Made by a program: the position numbers and the translations under genes. Positions 14,566-21,489 of a stretch of 23,671 bases of DNA are shown piece after piece; the first letter of the stretch is position 1, and each line of letters begins with the position of its first letter. A model generated the notes under the pieces. That model had not been told where the DNA came from. It made no database searches and was given only the letters and a program-made list of their open reading frames with translations. Location: assembly GCA_916719935.1 (NCBI GenBank), contig CAKAPY010000003.1, positions 1 through 23,671 of the forward strand, read 5' to 3'. This stretch comes from an uncultured Actinomyces sp. (lineage in GTDB: Bacteria > Actinomycetota > Actinomycetes > Actinomycetales > Actinomycetaceae).

Positions 14566-15501
14566 TCAGCCCTTCGTCGCGCCACCGGCAAGGCCGGCAA
14601 CGATGTACTTCTGAAGGGCGACGAACAGGATCAAGACGGGGATCGCAATAACCGTTGCTACCGCCATCAGGTCATTCCAGTTCGTTGCGTATTGGCCAAT
14701 AAGTCGGTTCAGGGCAACCGTTAAAGGCTGCAGATCCGCCTTCGTGAGCAAGGTCAAGGCGAAGGTAAATTCACCCCATGTCATCAAGAAGGAGAAGGAA
14801 CCGATCATAATGACACCGGGACGAATCGTCGGGATGACGACCCGGACAATGGTTCCAACGATGCCAAGTCCATCAAGTCGCGCGGCCTCTTCAACTTCCT
14901 TGGGGAACTGCTTGAAGAAGGGGCGCAGCATGATGATCGCAAATGGTAGTGTTCCCGTCACATCCGCCAAGATGATCGAGGGAAGGGTGTTGACCATTCC
15001 AGCGTGACGGAAAAGAACGAACATCGGAATCGAGATTGCGATCGCGGGAAGCAGCTGGACGACACTGAGCAAGATCAGCATGCCCGTTGTGATTGTGCTT
15101 CTCATTCGCGCGATTGCGTAGGCCGCGGGAATCGCAAAGAGTAGCGTCAGCACCAAACAGCCGGCTGCGATAATTGCCGAATTTCCCAGCGCCTTCCAAA
15201 TCCCGAAGTTGTCGCTGAAAGCGACCCTGAACGAGGCCAAGGTTGGGTTTTGCGGAATCAGGTGCGGGGGCTGCGCAAAAGTTTCCATCTGCGTCTTGAA
15301 GGCAGTACAGACCATCCAGTAGACGGGGAACAGGTAGAAAATTGCCATGACCCACGCAAATGCGGATTTCCCAATCCGGATGCGCCCCTCGCGCTTTTCA
15401 CGCTTCGTCCTAGCTAAGCCTGTTGCGCCCGAGGCCTTGGGTGTACTTTCGTCCGCCACTGTCTGGACTTTTTCTTGAACTTCAGCGGTCTTCTCAGACA
15501 T
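14566..15501 (-). CDS. Sugar ABC transporter permease, MalG type (CUT1)
   Basis: This is the second inner-membrane subunit of the sugar importer, 311 residues. A long charged N-terminal tail (about 1-45) precedes roughly six membrane segments beginning SAFAWVMAIFYLFPVYWMVC. The cytoplasmic EAA loop that contacts the ATPase reads EVEEAARLDGLGIVGTIVRV (about 198-217), close to the family consensus. ATG 15501 has AGGAGG 7 bases upstream and shares one base with the stop codon of the preceding permease (TGATG); a GTG three bases earlier is possible. It is last in the operon GH31, binding protein, permease, permease. No ATPase gene is present nearby, so the complex presumably uses a shared MsiK/MsmK-like ATPase from elsewhere. 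Confidence 0.94.
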   Translation of the reverse strand: MSEKTAEVQEKVQTVADESTPKASGATGLARTKREKREGRIRIGKSAFAWVMAIFYLFPVYWMVCTAFKTQMETFAQPPHLIPQNPTLASFRVAFSDNFGIWKALGNSAIIAAGCLVLTLLFAIPAAYAIARMRSTITTGMLILLSVVQLLPAIAISIPMFVLFRHAGMVNTLPSIILADVTGTLPFAIIMLRPFFKQFPKEVEEAARLDGLGIVGTIVRVVIPTIRPGVIMIGSFSFLMTWGEFTFALTLLTKADLQPLTVALNRLIGQYATNWNDLMAVATVIAIPVLILFVALQKYIVAGLAGGATKG

Positions 15502-16424
15502 CACTGGTCCTCCTTATCCAGCGAACGAACGTAGAACCACGACAGAGCCAGCGGCAAAACCATGGTCAGCATTGAAGCTGCCGCACCGTTACCAAAGTCG
15601 AAAACCTTGAAGGTTTGCAGGTAGGTGAAGATCGGCAGGGTTGTGGTCGCCTCGACAGGACCGCCCTTAGTCATGGTGTAGATCAGGTCGAAAACCTTGT
15701 AGGTATTGATGACGCCAAGCAAGAGCAGCGAAATCACCACGGGGCGCATGAGCGGTTCAGTGATGGAGAAGAAAGTACGGATGGGGCCTGCACCATCAAC
15801 TTCGGCGGCCTCGTACAAGCCATCGTCAATCGTGTGCAATCCCGACAAGATCAGCAGCATATTGAAGGGCATACCAACCCACAGGTTTGCAACGACGATG
15901 GCAATCATTGCGGTTGTTGGGCCGGTCAGCCACATCACCGGGTGATCAACAATGTGCAGGGTCATCAAGAAGTAGTTGATCACGCCGAAGTCAGAGTCGA
16001 ACATCCAGCGGAAGATCGTTCCCGTAACAACAGCGGGAAGGATCCATGCGACCAATAGGAGCGCGCGAATGATGCCGTTACCCGGGAAGGGTTTGCGGAA
16101 GAACAAGGCCAGCGCGTAACCAACAAGGAACTGCAGGGCGAGCGAGGCAACTGTCCAGATGATGGAGAGCTTCACGCCATTCCAGAAGCCGGGGCTCTTC
16201 ACCATCGCTTCATAGTTCGCAAGGCCCGTGGGGTGATAGTCACCCGAAATGAGGTTTGCGCCGTTCGCGTCAGAGATGGACAGCCAGATGTTATAGATCA
16301 GTGGGACAACAAGAAAAATCGTTATGTAAATCAGTGCGGGTAACGCCAGAAGCAGTCCTAGGCGCCGTGTTCGCGCCAAAGAACGTGATCCGTCGTCGTG
16401 GCCCGCTGTTTTCGTTCGCGCCAT
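15501..16424 (-). CDS. Sugar ABC transporter permease, MalF type (CUT1)
   Basis: This is the first inner-membrane subunit of the sugar importer, 307 residues. Six or so membrane segments begin with LGLLLALPALIYITIFLVVP (about 22-41). The EAA loop reads YEAAEVDGAGPIRTFFSIT (about 209-227). The conserved TKGGP segment follows near residue 256. The length fits MalF-like proteins of actinobacterial CUT1 importers. The ATG at 16424 has only a weak ribosome-binding site (GTGAG about 8 bases upstream), in contrast to the strong sites of the other transporter genes. The gene is separated from the binding-protein gene by 224 bases rich in inverted repeats, which may reduce permease expression relative to the binding protein. 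Confidence 0.94.
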   Translation of the reverse strand: MARTKTAGHDDGSRSLARTRRLGLLLALPALIYITIFLVVPLIYNIWLSISDANGANLISGDYHPTGLANYEAMVKSPGFWNGVKLSIIWTVASLALQFLVGYALALFFRKPFPGNGIIRALLLVAWILPAVVTGTIFRWMFDSDFGVINYFLMTLHIVDHPVMWLTGPTTAMIAIVVANLWVGMPFNMLLILSGLHTIDDGLYEAAEVDGAGPIRTFFSITEPLMRPVVISLLLLGVINTYKVFDLIYTMTKGGPVEATTTLPIFTYLQTFKVFDFGNGAAASMLTMVLPLALSWFYVRSLDKEDQ

Positions 16425-16648
16425 CGAAATTCACTCACAGATCCGAGGTTTGTGTGGGAATACTGTTGTGGCCTGGCGGGCTCAGTGGCCTGCCAGCACC
16501 AAACAGGGATGTTTCCCCACGCGAGCGGGAGATTCGCTGCGGCTTCAAGCCGTTGCTCATCGTTGCGTTCCCACTCGCGCGGGGAACTTTATGTGTGTGT
16601 TGGTTGCCTAGGGGCGATCGCCCCAAGCAAACCGGTTTCTTGCGCTAC
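16425..16648 (-). other. Intercistronic region with several inverted repeats
   Basis: Between the binding protein and the first permease lie several inverted repeats: GGGGCGATCGCCCC (16611-16624), AAACCGGTTT flanked by CAAG/CTTG (about 16626-16641), GTTCCC/GGGAAC (16567-16587), CGGCTT/AAGCCG (16540-16552) and CTGGC/GCCAG (16473-16496). None is followed by a clear T run. Such structures between a binding-protein gene and its permease genes often stabilise or partly terminate the message. No open frame is convincing here. Confidence 0.5.
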
Positions 16649-17902
16649 TCAGTTCTTGGGCAGCAAGGGGTTGATTGCGTCCGCGGCCTTCTTTGCTGCG
16701 GCCTCGGGGCTCGATGCGCCCGTCAGAGCTTCCTGCATGGACAGCTGGATGGCCTCGGAGATCTTCGGGTAATCCTTGCCGTATGCGCGTGCGTGTGCGT
16801 ACTGGAGCTGATCTTCGAAGACCTTGAGCTTGGGATCGTTCGAGAGCTTGAGCTTGCCCTGCAGGTCGGGGCGAGAGGACAGCTGGCCGGAGCCATCGCA
16901 GTAGATCTTGGCGCCTTCTGCGCTGGTCAGGAACTTTGCGAGCTTGACTGCTGCGTCAGACTGCTTGGCGCCATTCATGACGACAACGTTTTCGCCACCC
17001 ATTGAGGTCGCTGCGCGCTTGTCCTTGGGCAGAGGCGCAACATCCCAGTCAAACTGGGCGTCCTTAGTCAGGGTTGACAGCTCCCAGGGGCCATTGATCA
17101 TCATGGCGGACTTACCGGTGATGAACTGGGTACGTGCATCTTCCTGGGTGTAGTTCGAAACGGCCTCGGACATGGAGCCGTCGTCGATCAGGCCACGCAG
17201 GTATGCCAGAGCGGTTGCGCCAGAGGTGGCGTAGTCGTTCAGGTCACCGCCGGTCTGCCACACGAAAGGCAGGATCTGGAAGGTTGCGGACTCGGACTTC
17301 ACGGCCGAAATCGCGAGGCCCTTCACGTCGCCCTTGGTAGTCTTCTTTGCGACCTCCTTGAGGGATGCCCAGTCGGTCGGAACCTCGACGCCTGCATCCT
17401 TGAGCATCTGCTTGTTGTAGTACAGAGCCAGGTTGTTGGAGTTCAGCGGAATACCGTAGGTCTTTCCACCGAATTCAACCGAGGACCAGGGGCCATCGAA
17501 GAAGTCAGACTTGTTGATTCCATCGTTGCTCAGATCCTTGAGCATTCCCAGGGATGCGAAGTTCTGGTTGTCGACAACGTCGACGACTGCGACATCGGGA
17601 ACCTGGCCGCCGACCGAGCCCTGAAGGATGGACTTGGACAGGTCTGCAAACGCAAAGGTGGTGCGCTTGACCTTGATGTCGGGGTTGGCCTTCTCGAACT
17701 CAGCGATCGATGCATTGATCGAGTCATTGGCGGTTTCACCGCTCAGGTAGTCCCACATCTCAACGGTTACTTGACCGCCGGATGCGCTGCCGGAGTCGGC
17801 CGAATCCGTCTTCGTCCCGGAGCATGCTGCCAATCCCAGTGCCATTACGCCGGCACCGAAGAAGGCAATCCCGCGCATTGCGCGCTTAGATGCGTATGCC
17901 AT
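16649..17902 (-). CDS. Sugar ABC transporter substrate-binding lipoprotein (CUT1, SBP family 1)
   Basis: This lipid-anchored receptor captures oligosaccharide outside the membrane and hands it to the two permeases. Of 417 residues, 1-26 are a lipoprotein signal ending LGLAAC, with Cys27 the anchor, followed by a Ser/Gly/Asp-rich linker. The mature part shows VTVEMWDYLSGE, IPLNSNNLALYYNKQMLKDAGV and MINGPWELSTL, the usual landmarks of the maltose/multiple-sugar binding family. The ATG at 17902 has AAAGGAGAG about 6 bases upstream, and the gene overlaps the end of the GH31 gene by 17 bases. Its neighbours suggest isomaltooligosaccharides, perhaps cyclic ones, as ligands. The family does not reveal the sugar from sequence. 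Confidence 0.95.
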   Translation of the reverse strand: MAYASKRAMRGIAFFGAGVMALGLAACSGTKTDSADSGSASGGQVTVEMWDYLSGETANDSINASIAEFEKANPDIKVKRTTFAFADLSKSILQGSVGGQVPDVAVVDVVDNQNFASLGMLKDLSNDGINKSDFFDGPWSSVEFGGKTYGIPLNSNNLALYYNKQMLKDAGVEVPTDWASLKEVAKKTTKGDVKGLAISAVKSESATFQILPFVWQTGGDLNDYATSGATALAYLRGLIDDGSMSEAVSNYTQEDARTQFITGKSAMMINGPWELSTLTKDAQFDWDVAPLPKDKRAATSMGGENVVVMNGAKQSDAAVKLAKFLTSAEGAKIYCDGSGQLSSRPDLQGKLKLSNDPKLKVFEDQLQYAHARAYGKDYPKISEAIQLSMQEALTGASSPEAAAKKAADAINPLLPKN

Positions 17903-20060
17903 TCTTTCTCTCCTTTGAGTGTCGATAGTTGTCCGTCAACCAACTATCTAGATCCGTGTTTTCACGGATGAATAATGGGATGCACTCCAGTGGTGCATCT
18001 ATGGTGAGTTCACTTCCGCCTTCGAAAGTCTCACCAAGCATGTACGAGGCCGTGGCCTCTTGATCCTCATCACCGCGGCTTGGGGCGATGAGAAGTTGGC
18101 GCCACCGCGCACCACGCGGAAGGTAGACGCGGGCAGTGCGGGAGCCTGCCTCGGTAATCGGGGAAACCAAGAGGTCGGGACCCAAGAAGAACTCCCCGTC
18201 CCAGCTCCAACAGCGCTCGTCCTCGGGGAATTCCAGGAAGAGGGCGCGCATGGCGGGGATTCCGCGCTCGCTGGCCTCGTCCATCACGCGAGTGAGGTAA
18301 GGGCGAAGGGTTTCGCGTAGGAGGATGTAGCGGGAGCAGATATCCGCGACTTCCTCGCCATAGGACCAGATTTCGTTGGGGCCGCCGGGGTTTTCCGAGG
18401 CCACATCTTCGCGGGGTTCGCGGTGTCCGTGAACGCGCATGAGTGGGCAGAAGGTTCCGAATTCAAACCAGCGGGCGAAGAGTTCTTGGTATGCGGGGTC
18501 GCTGGCGTCGCCTCCGTGGAAGCCGCCGATATCACTGGTCCACCAGGGGATTCCTGCGATTCCAATGGATTGCCCGGCTCGCACCTGCGTGTAGAGGGCC
18601 TCCCAAGTGGGGCCGATATCTCCGCTCCACACAGCGGCGCCGTATTTTGCCTGGCCTGCCCAGGCGCTGCGGCACAGGGTCAGGAATTCGTCTTCGCCCT
18701 CTTCACGCATACCTTCCCAGATCATGCGGGCATTCTCGCGTGGGTAAAGGTTCGAGACATTCAGGCCCTTTCCCGCATAAAAACGCAGGTTAGAGGGGTG
18801 ACCGGGATTGAGTTCAGGCTCGCAGGCATCCAGCCAGAACACGCGCACACCCAGATCGAAGTAGTTGTTCTTGAGCTTGTTCCACACATAGTCGCGCGCC
18901 GTCGGATTCGTGGGGTCATAGAAGGCGACGGGAAGCGGGCGATCCATTCCCTTATCACGGAAGGTTTGGTGGTATTCAACTCCGGCTTCGGTGCCGACCA
19001 ATAGACCTTTTGCGCGGATTTCCGCATCTGTTTCAGCAAGGGGTGAGACCGTGGGCCACACGGAAACCATGAGCTTGGTGCCCATTTCGTCCAGTTCGGC
19101 CATCATCGCTTCGGGGTCGGGGTATTCGCTTGGGTCAAAGCGCCACTCCCCCATGGCCGGCCAGTGGATGAAGTCGGTGACGATGACAGAGAGGGGAAGG
19201 CCTCGGCGGTAGTACTCGCGGGCAACTTCCATAAGTTCGTTTTGGCTGGTGTAGCGCAGTTTGGATTGCCACAAGCCCAGTGCCCACTGAGGAATTCGGG
19301 GTGCGTGGCCCACCGCGTCGGCGTAGGACTGGAGGATTTCCTTGGGAGTGTCTCCTACGCACACCCAGTAGTCGATCCATTCGCTTGCCTGCGCAACCCA
19401 GCGGGTGGCTTCTTTGGCGAATTCCACACGGCCAACGCTGGGGTTGTTCCACAGGAATCCATAGCCTTTGTCTGAGAGGACGAAGGGGATGGAGACTTCG
19501 CCGTTACGCTGAACCAGATCGGAGACGACGCCTTTGTGATCAAGGAAGTCGTAGGAGTGCTGGCCCATTCCGTAGAAGCGCTCAGCGGGGTCCGAGGCGA
19601 AGCATTGGTGCACTTCGTGGCCACCGAAACCCGGGTAGATTCCGTGGGCGCCCGGCCACCAGAAGTGTTCGGGGGCTTCACGCAGGATGGATTCGCCGTC
19701 CTTTTGGAAATCCAGAAGGAATCGGGCAATTCCGGTTCCGCCGTCAAGGTTTGCAACCACGCTGATTCGCCCGTTGGAAAAGACTTCTTCGGGGCGATCG
19801 TAGCCGGGGATTTCGGTGACAGAGCAGGGTTCATTCCCGGTAGCCTCTGCCGAAGCCAGGGCAAGCGGGTCCGCGGATGCTCCAGAGGTCGCGCCGAGGC
19901 CACTAAGGGGTGCGGCCTCGAGCGCGCCCAGTCCCTGGGGGAAGTTCGCATTGGGGCCTATGCGCACGCGAAGTGCATTGCGACCCCAGGCCTCAATGCG
20001 GATGAACTCGTGCGCATAGGAGAGTTCGACTGCGCCCGGGTACTCCTTCTTCGTATACAC
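17886..20060 (-). CDS. GH31 family alpha-glycosidase
   Basis: This is a 724-residue enzyme without signal peptide, so cytoplasmic. An N-terminal beta-sandwich (about 1-250) precedes the barrel. The GH31 nucleophile is Asp411 in VFWLDACEPEL and the acid/base is probably Asp481 in AVWSGDIGPTW. PWWTSDIGGF (505-514) and FCPLMRVHGHREP (537-549) are typical later motifs. The nucleophile context W-L-D-A-x-E-P-E resembles the branch that includes alpha-xylosidases and some bacterial alpha-glucosidases and transglucosylases rather than the W-x-D-M-N-E branch. In a dextran cluster it most likely trims branches or transfers glucose, but alpha-xylosidase cannot be excluded. GTG 20060 has AAGGAG 7 bases upstream. 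It heads the transporter operon behind a promoter with two LacI-type boxes. Confidence 0.9.
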   Translation of the reverse strand: MYTKKEYPGAVELSYAHEFIRIEAWGRNALRVRIGPNANFPQGLGALEAAPLSGLGATSGASADPLALASAEATGNEPCSVTEIPGYDRPEEVFSNGRISVVANLDGGTGIARFLLDFQKDGESILREAPEHFWWPGAHGIYPGFGGHEVHQCFASDPAERFYGMGQHSYDFLDHKGVVSDLVQRNGEVSIPFVLSDKGYGFLWNNPSVGRVEFAKEATRWVAQASEWIDYWVCVGDTPKEILQSYADAVGHAPRIPQWALGLWQSKLRYTSQNELMEVAREYYRRGLPLSVIVTDFIHWPAMGEWRFDPSEYPDPEAMMAELDEMGTKLMVSVWPTVSPLAETDAEIRAKGLLVGTEAGVEYHQTFRDKGMDRPLPVAFYDPTNPTARDYVWNKLKNNYFDLGVRVFWLDACEPELNPGHPSNLRFYAGKGLNVSNLYPRENARMIWEGMREEGEDEFLTLCRSAWAGQAKYGAAVWSGDIGPTWEALYTQVRAGQSIGIAGIPWWTSDIGGFHGGDASDPAYQELFARWFEFGTFCPLMRVHGHREPREDVASENPGGPNEIWSYGEEVADICSRYILLRETLRPYLTRVMDEASERGIPAMRALFLEFPEDERCWSWDGEFFLGPDLLVSPITEAGSRTARVYLPRGARWRQLLIAPSRGDEDQEATASYMLGETFEGGSELTIDAPLECIPLFIRENTDLDSWLTDNYRHSKERKNGIRI

Positions 20061-20083
20061 CTATGACTCCTTAGCGAAGTGTA

Positions 20084-20097
20084 CGAATACGTATTCG
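20084..20097. promoter_or_regulatory. LacI-type operator O1 in the GH31-lacI gap
   Basis: CGAATACGTATTCG is a perfect 14-bp palindrome with the central CG typical of LacI-family sites. It lies about 24 bases upstream of the GH31 start and downstream of the proposed GH31 promoter. Confidence 0.75.
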
Positions 20098-20128
20098 CTC
20101 CATGCTTCTATGCAGGAGATTTTCTGGT

Positions 20129-20157
20129 AATATCCATTACGCATACGTATTCGTCAT
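20129..20157 (-). promoter_or_regulatory. Possible promoter of the GH31-ABC operon
   Basis: On the minus strand ATGACG (20152-20157) and GATATT (20129-20134) are 17 bases apart, each with 4 of 6 consensus matches. The second operator box lies almost exactly in the spacer, a classic repression layout. Confidence 0.4.
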
Positions 20158-20164
20158 GTAAAAA
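20137..20164 (+). promoter_or_regulatory. Possible promoter of the lacI-type gene
   Basis: TTACGC (20137-20142) and TAAAAA (20159-20164) are 16 bases apart. The operator box overlaps the -35 box and spacer, which would give autoregulation. The boxes are weak. Confidence 0.3.
20141..20153. promoter_or_regulatory. LacI-type operator O2 in the GH31-lacI gap
   Basis: GCATACGTATTCG differs from the perfect box at only one position of the 12-base core. It is 56 bases from the first box, between the divergent promoters of GH31 and the regulator gene. Confidence 0.65.
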
Positions 20165-20250
20165 TTTTTTGCGAGCATCGCTGCTCGCGTGTGATGTGAA
20201 ACTCAAGATAAGTTGTAAAAGCGTTCCTGTCAAGAGAGCAGGAGGAACTG

Positions 20251-21357
20251 ATGGCACGCCAGCCAACCAGTAGAGATGTCGCAAAACTGGCGGGAGTCTC
20301 ACAAACCACGGTCTCCTACGTCATGAGCGGCAGACGGACAGTGTCTCCGGAGACGGAAAAACGTGTCCAAATTGCAATGAAGGAACTGGGTTACCAGCCT
20401 CATGCGGGTGCTCGTTCACTGCGCTCACGCAAGTCGCGAGTACTGGGAGTTGTCATCCCCTACCACGAGGGTGCGGATGGGGCGGACCAGCACTACATGC
20501 TGATCTCACTGGCACAGCTCTTGCGCGAACATGATTTTGATCTGCTTTTGATCACCGCGAACGAGGGGGCGGCTGGGCTACGCCGTGTCATGACGACCGC
20601 ACTGTGTGATGGTCTGTTCATCATGGAAGTCCGCTTCAATGACCCCCGCTTGGAGGTCGTGGCCGAGGGAAAGATTCCCACGGTTTTCGTTGGCACTCCC
20701 GGGCCTGGACCCTTTAGGTCACCGATCCAGTCCATTGACGTGGACTATTACGAGGCCGGCACCCAGGCAGTGCACCGCATTCGGGATGCGGGGGCGCGGA
20801 ATGTTGCTTTCGTACACTCGGCCAGCGCAGATGTGCAGTCCTTGAACTTCGTCGCGCAGTTTAAGCAGGCGGTTGTGGATACTGCAGGTGAACTTGGAAT
20901 TCCCTTGCTCTCACGCACCTGCGGAACTGGAATTCAGGCAATTCGCCACTTGGTCGGCCAAATTGCCAGCGAGGGACGGGTTGATTCCTACATTCTGGGG
21001 CCGACGATTTCAGCTGATGACTGGTGCAATGCGCTGATGGATCTGGGGATTAGACCAGGACGAGATGTCTCGCTGGTTGCCAGCGGATGGCACGCGGAAC
21101 GAGCTCACTGCCTTTTCAATGTCGATCATTTTGATACACGGCCGGATGAACTTTTGAGGCGAGCGGTTGAGATGTTGGTTGCCCAGATCGATGGGGAACC
21201 CCGAAAGGAAGCGGACGCAGATACCGATGCTGAGGGACATGAGGCTGTCCCGTTGGAACATTCCGAGGCGAAGATCCGCCGCCCCGTGCACGGATTGACC
21301 CTGCTTGATCCAATCTTCGTACCCGGAAATACGGTTATCGGGGCTGATCGGTCGTAG
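20251..21357 (+). CDS. LacI-family transcriptional regulator
   Basis: This is a 368-residue repressor. Residues 7-28 (SRDVAKLAGVSQTTVSYVMSG) are the helix-turn-helix. GARSLRSRKSRVLGVVIPY (53-71) is the hinge helix and start of the sugar-binding core, and hinge helices of this family insert at a central CG, as found in the nearby boxes. The core follows the periplasmic-binding-protein fold to about residue 310. Unusually, an acidic stretch with DADTDAEGHEAVPLEHSEAK (about 324-343) is inserted just before the normal C-terminal segment GLTLLDPIFVPGNT. ATG 20251 has AGGAGG about 5 bases upstream. The gene is divergent from the GH31-transporter operon; the three shared palindromes suggest that it controls that operon, itself and perhaps the secreted GH66. 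The inducer is unknown. Confidence 0.93.
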   Translation: MARQPTSRDVAKLAGVSQTTVSYVMSGRRTVSPETEKRVQIAMKELGYQPHAGARSLRSRKSRVLGVVIPYHEGADGADQHYMLISLAQLLREHDFDLLLITANEGAAGLRRVMTTALCDGLFIMEVRFNDPRLEVVAEGKIPTVFVGTPGPGPFRSPIQSIDVDYYEAGTQAVHRIRDAGARNVAFVHSASADVQSLNFVAQFKQAVVDTAGELGIPLLSRTCGTGIQAIRHLVGQIASEGRVDSYILGPTISADDWCNALMDLGIRPGRDVSLVASGWHAERAHCLFNVDHFDTRPDELLRRAVEMLVAQIDGEPRKEADADTDAEGHEAVPLEHSEAKIRRPVHGLTLLDPIFVPGNTVIGADRS

Positions 21358-21394
21358 CGCAAGCACTTTTTGAAACAATTCGCACTACCTCAGA

Positions 21395-21437
21395 AAAAGC
21401 CACGGGGCCCTGAGCCACAACAGCTCAAGACCCCGTG
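21395..21437 (-). terminator. Terminator of pyrG
   Basis: On the minus strand CACGGGGTCTTGAGC pairs with GCTCAGGGCCCCGTG through 13 Watson-Crick and two G-U pairs, with a 7-base loop, and GCTTTTTC follows. It lies about 50 bases past the pyrG stop. The pairing is better on the minus than the plus strand, which favours pyrG over the convergent lacI-type gene. Confidence 0.88.
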
Positions 21438-21489
21438 AGAAAGGTGCGATAGAGCCGGTTATTTCACCGAGCTCAAAGCACAACAGCCC

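Noticed and set aside
17952..17969. Inverted repeat ATCCGTG/CACGGAT at the end of the GH31 gene
   Set aside because: It lies in coding sequence without a T run, and the next gene overlaps GH31. It may be a minor structure, but nothing supports a terminator or operator.
20171..20188. Hairpin GCGAGCA/TGCTCGC in the lacI leader
   Set aside because: Only a 7-bp stem. On the minus strand As come before the Ts, and on the plus strand no T run follows. No riboswitch pattern.
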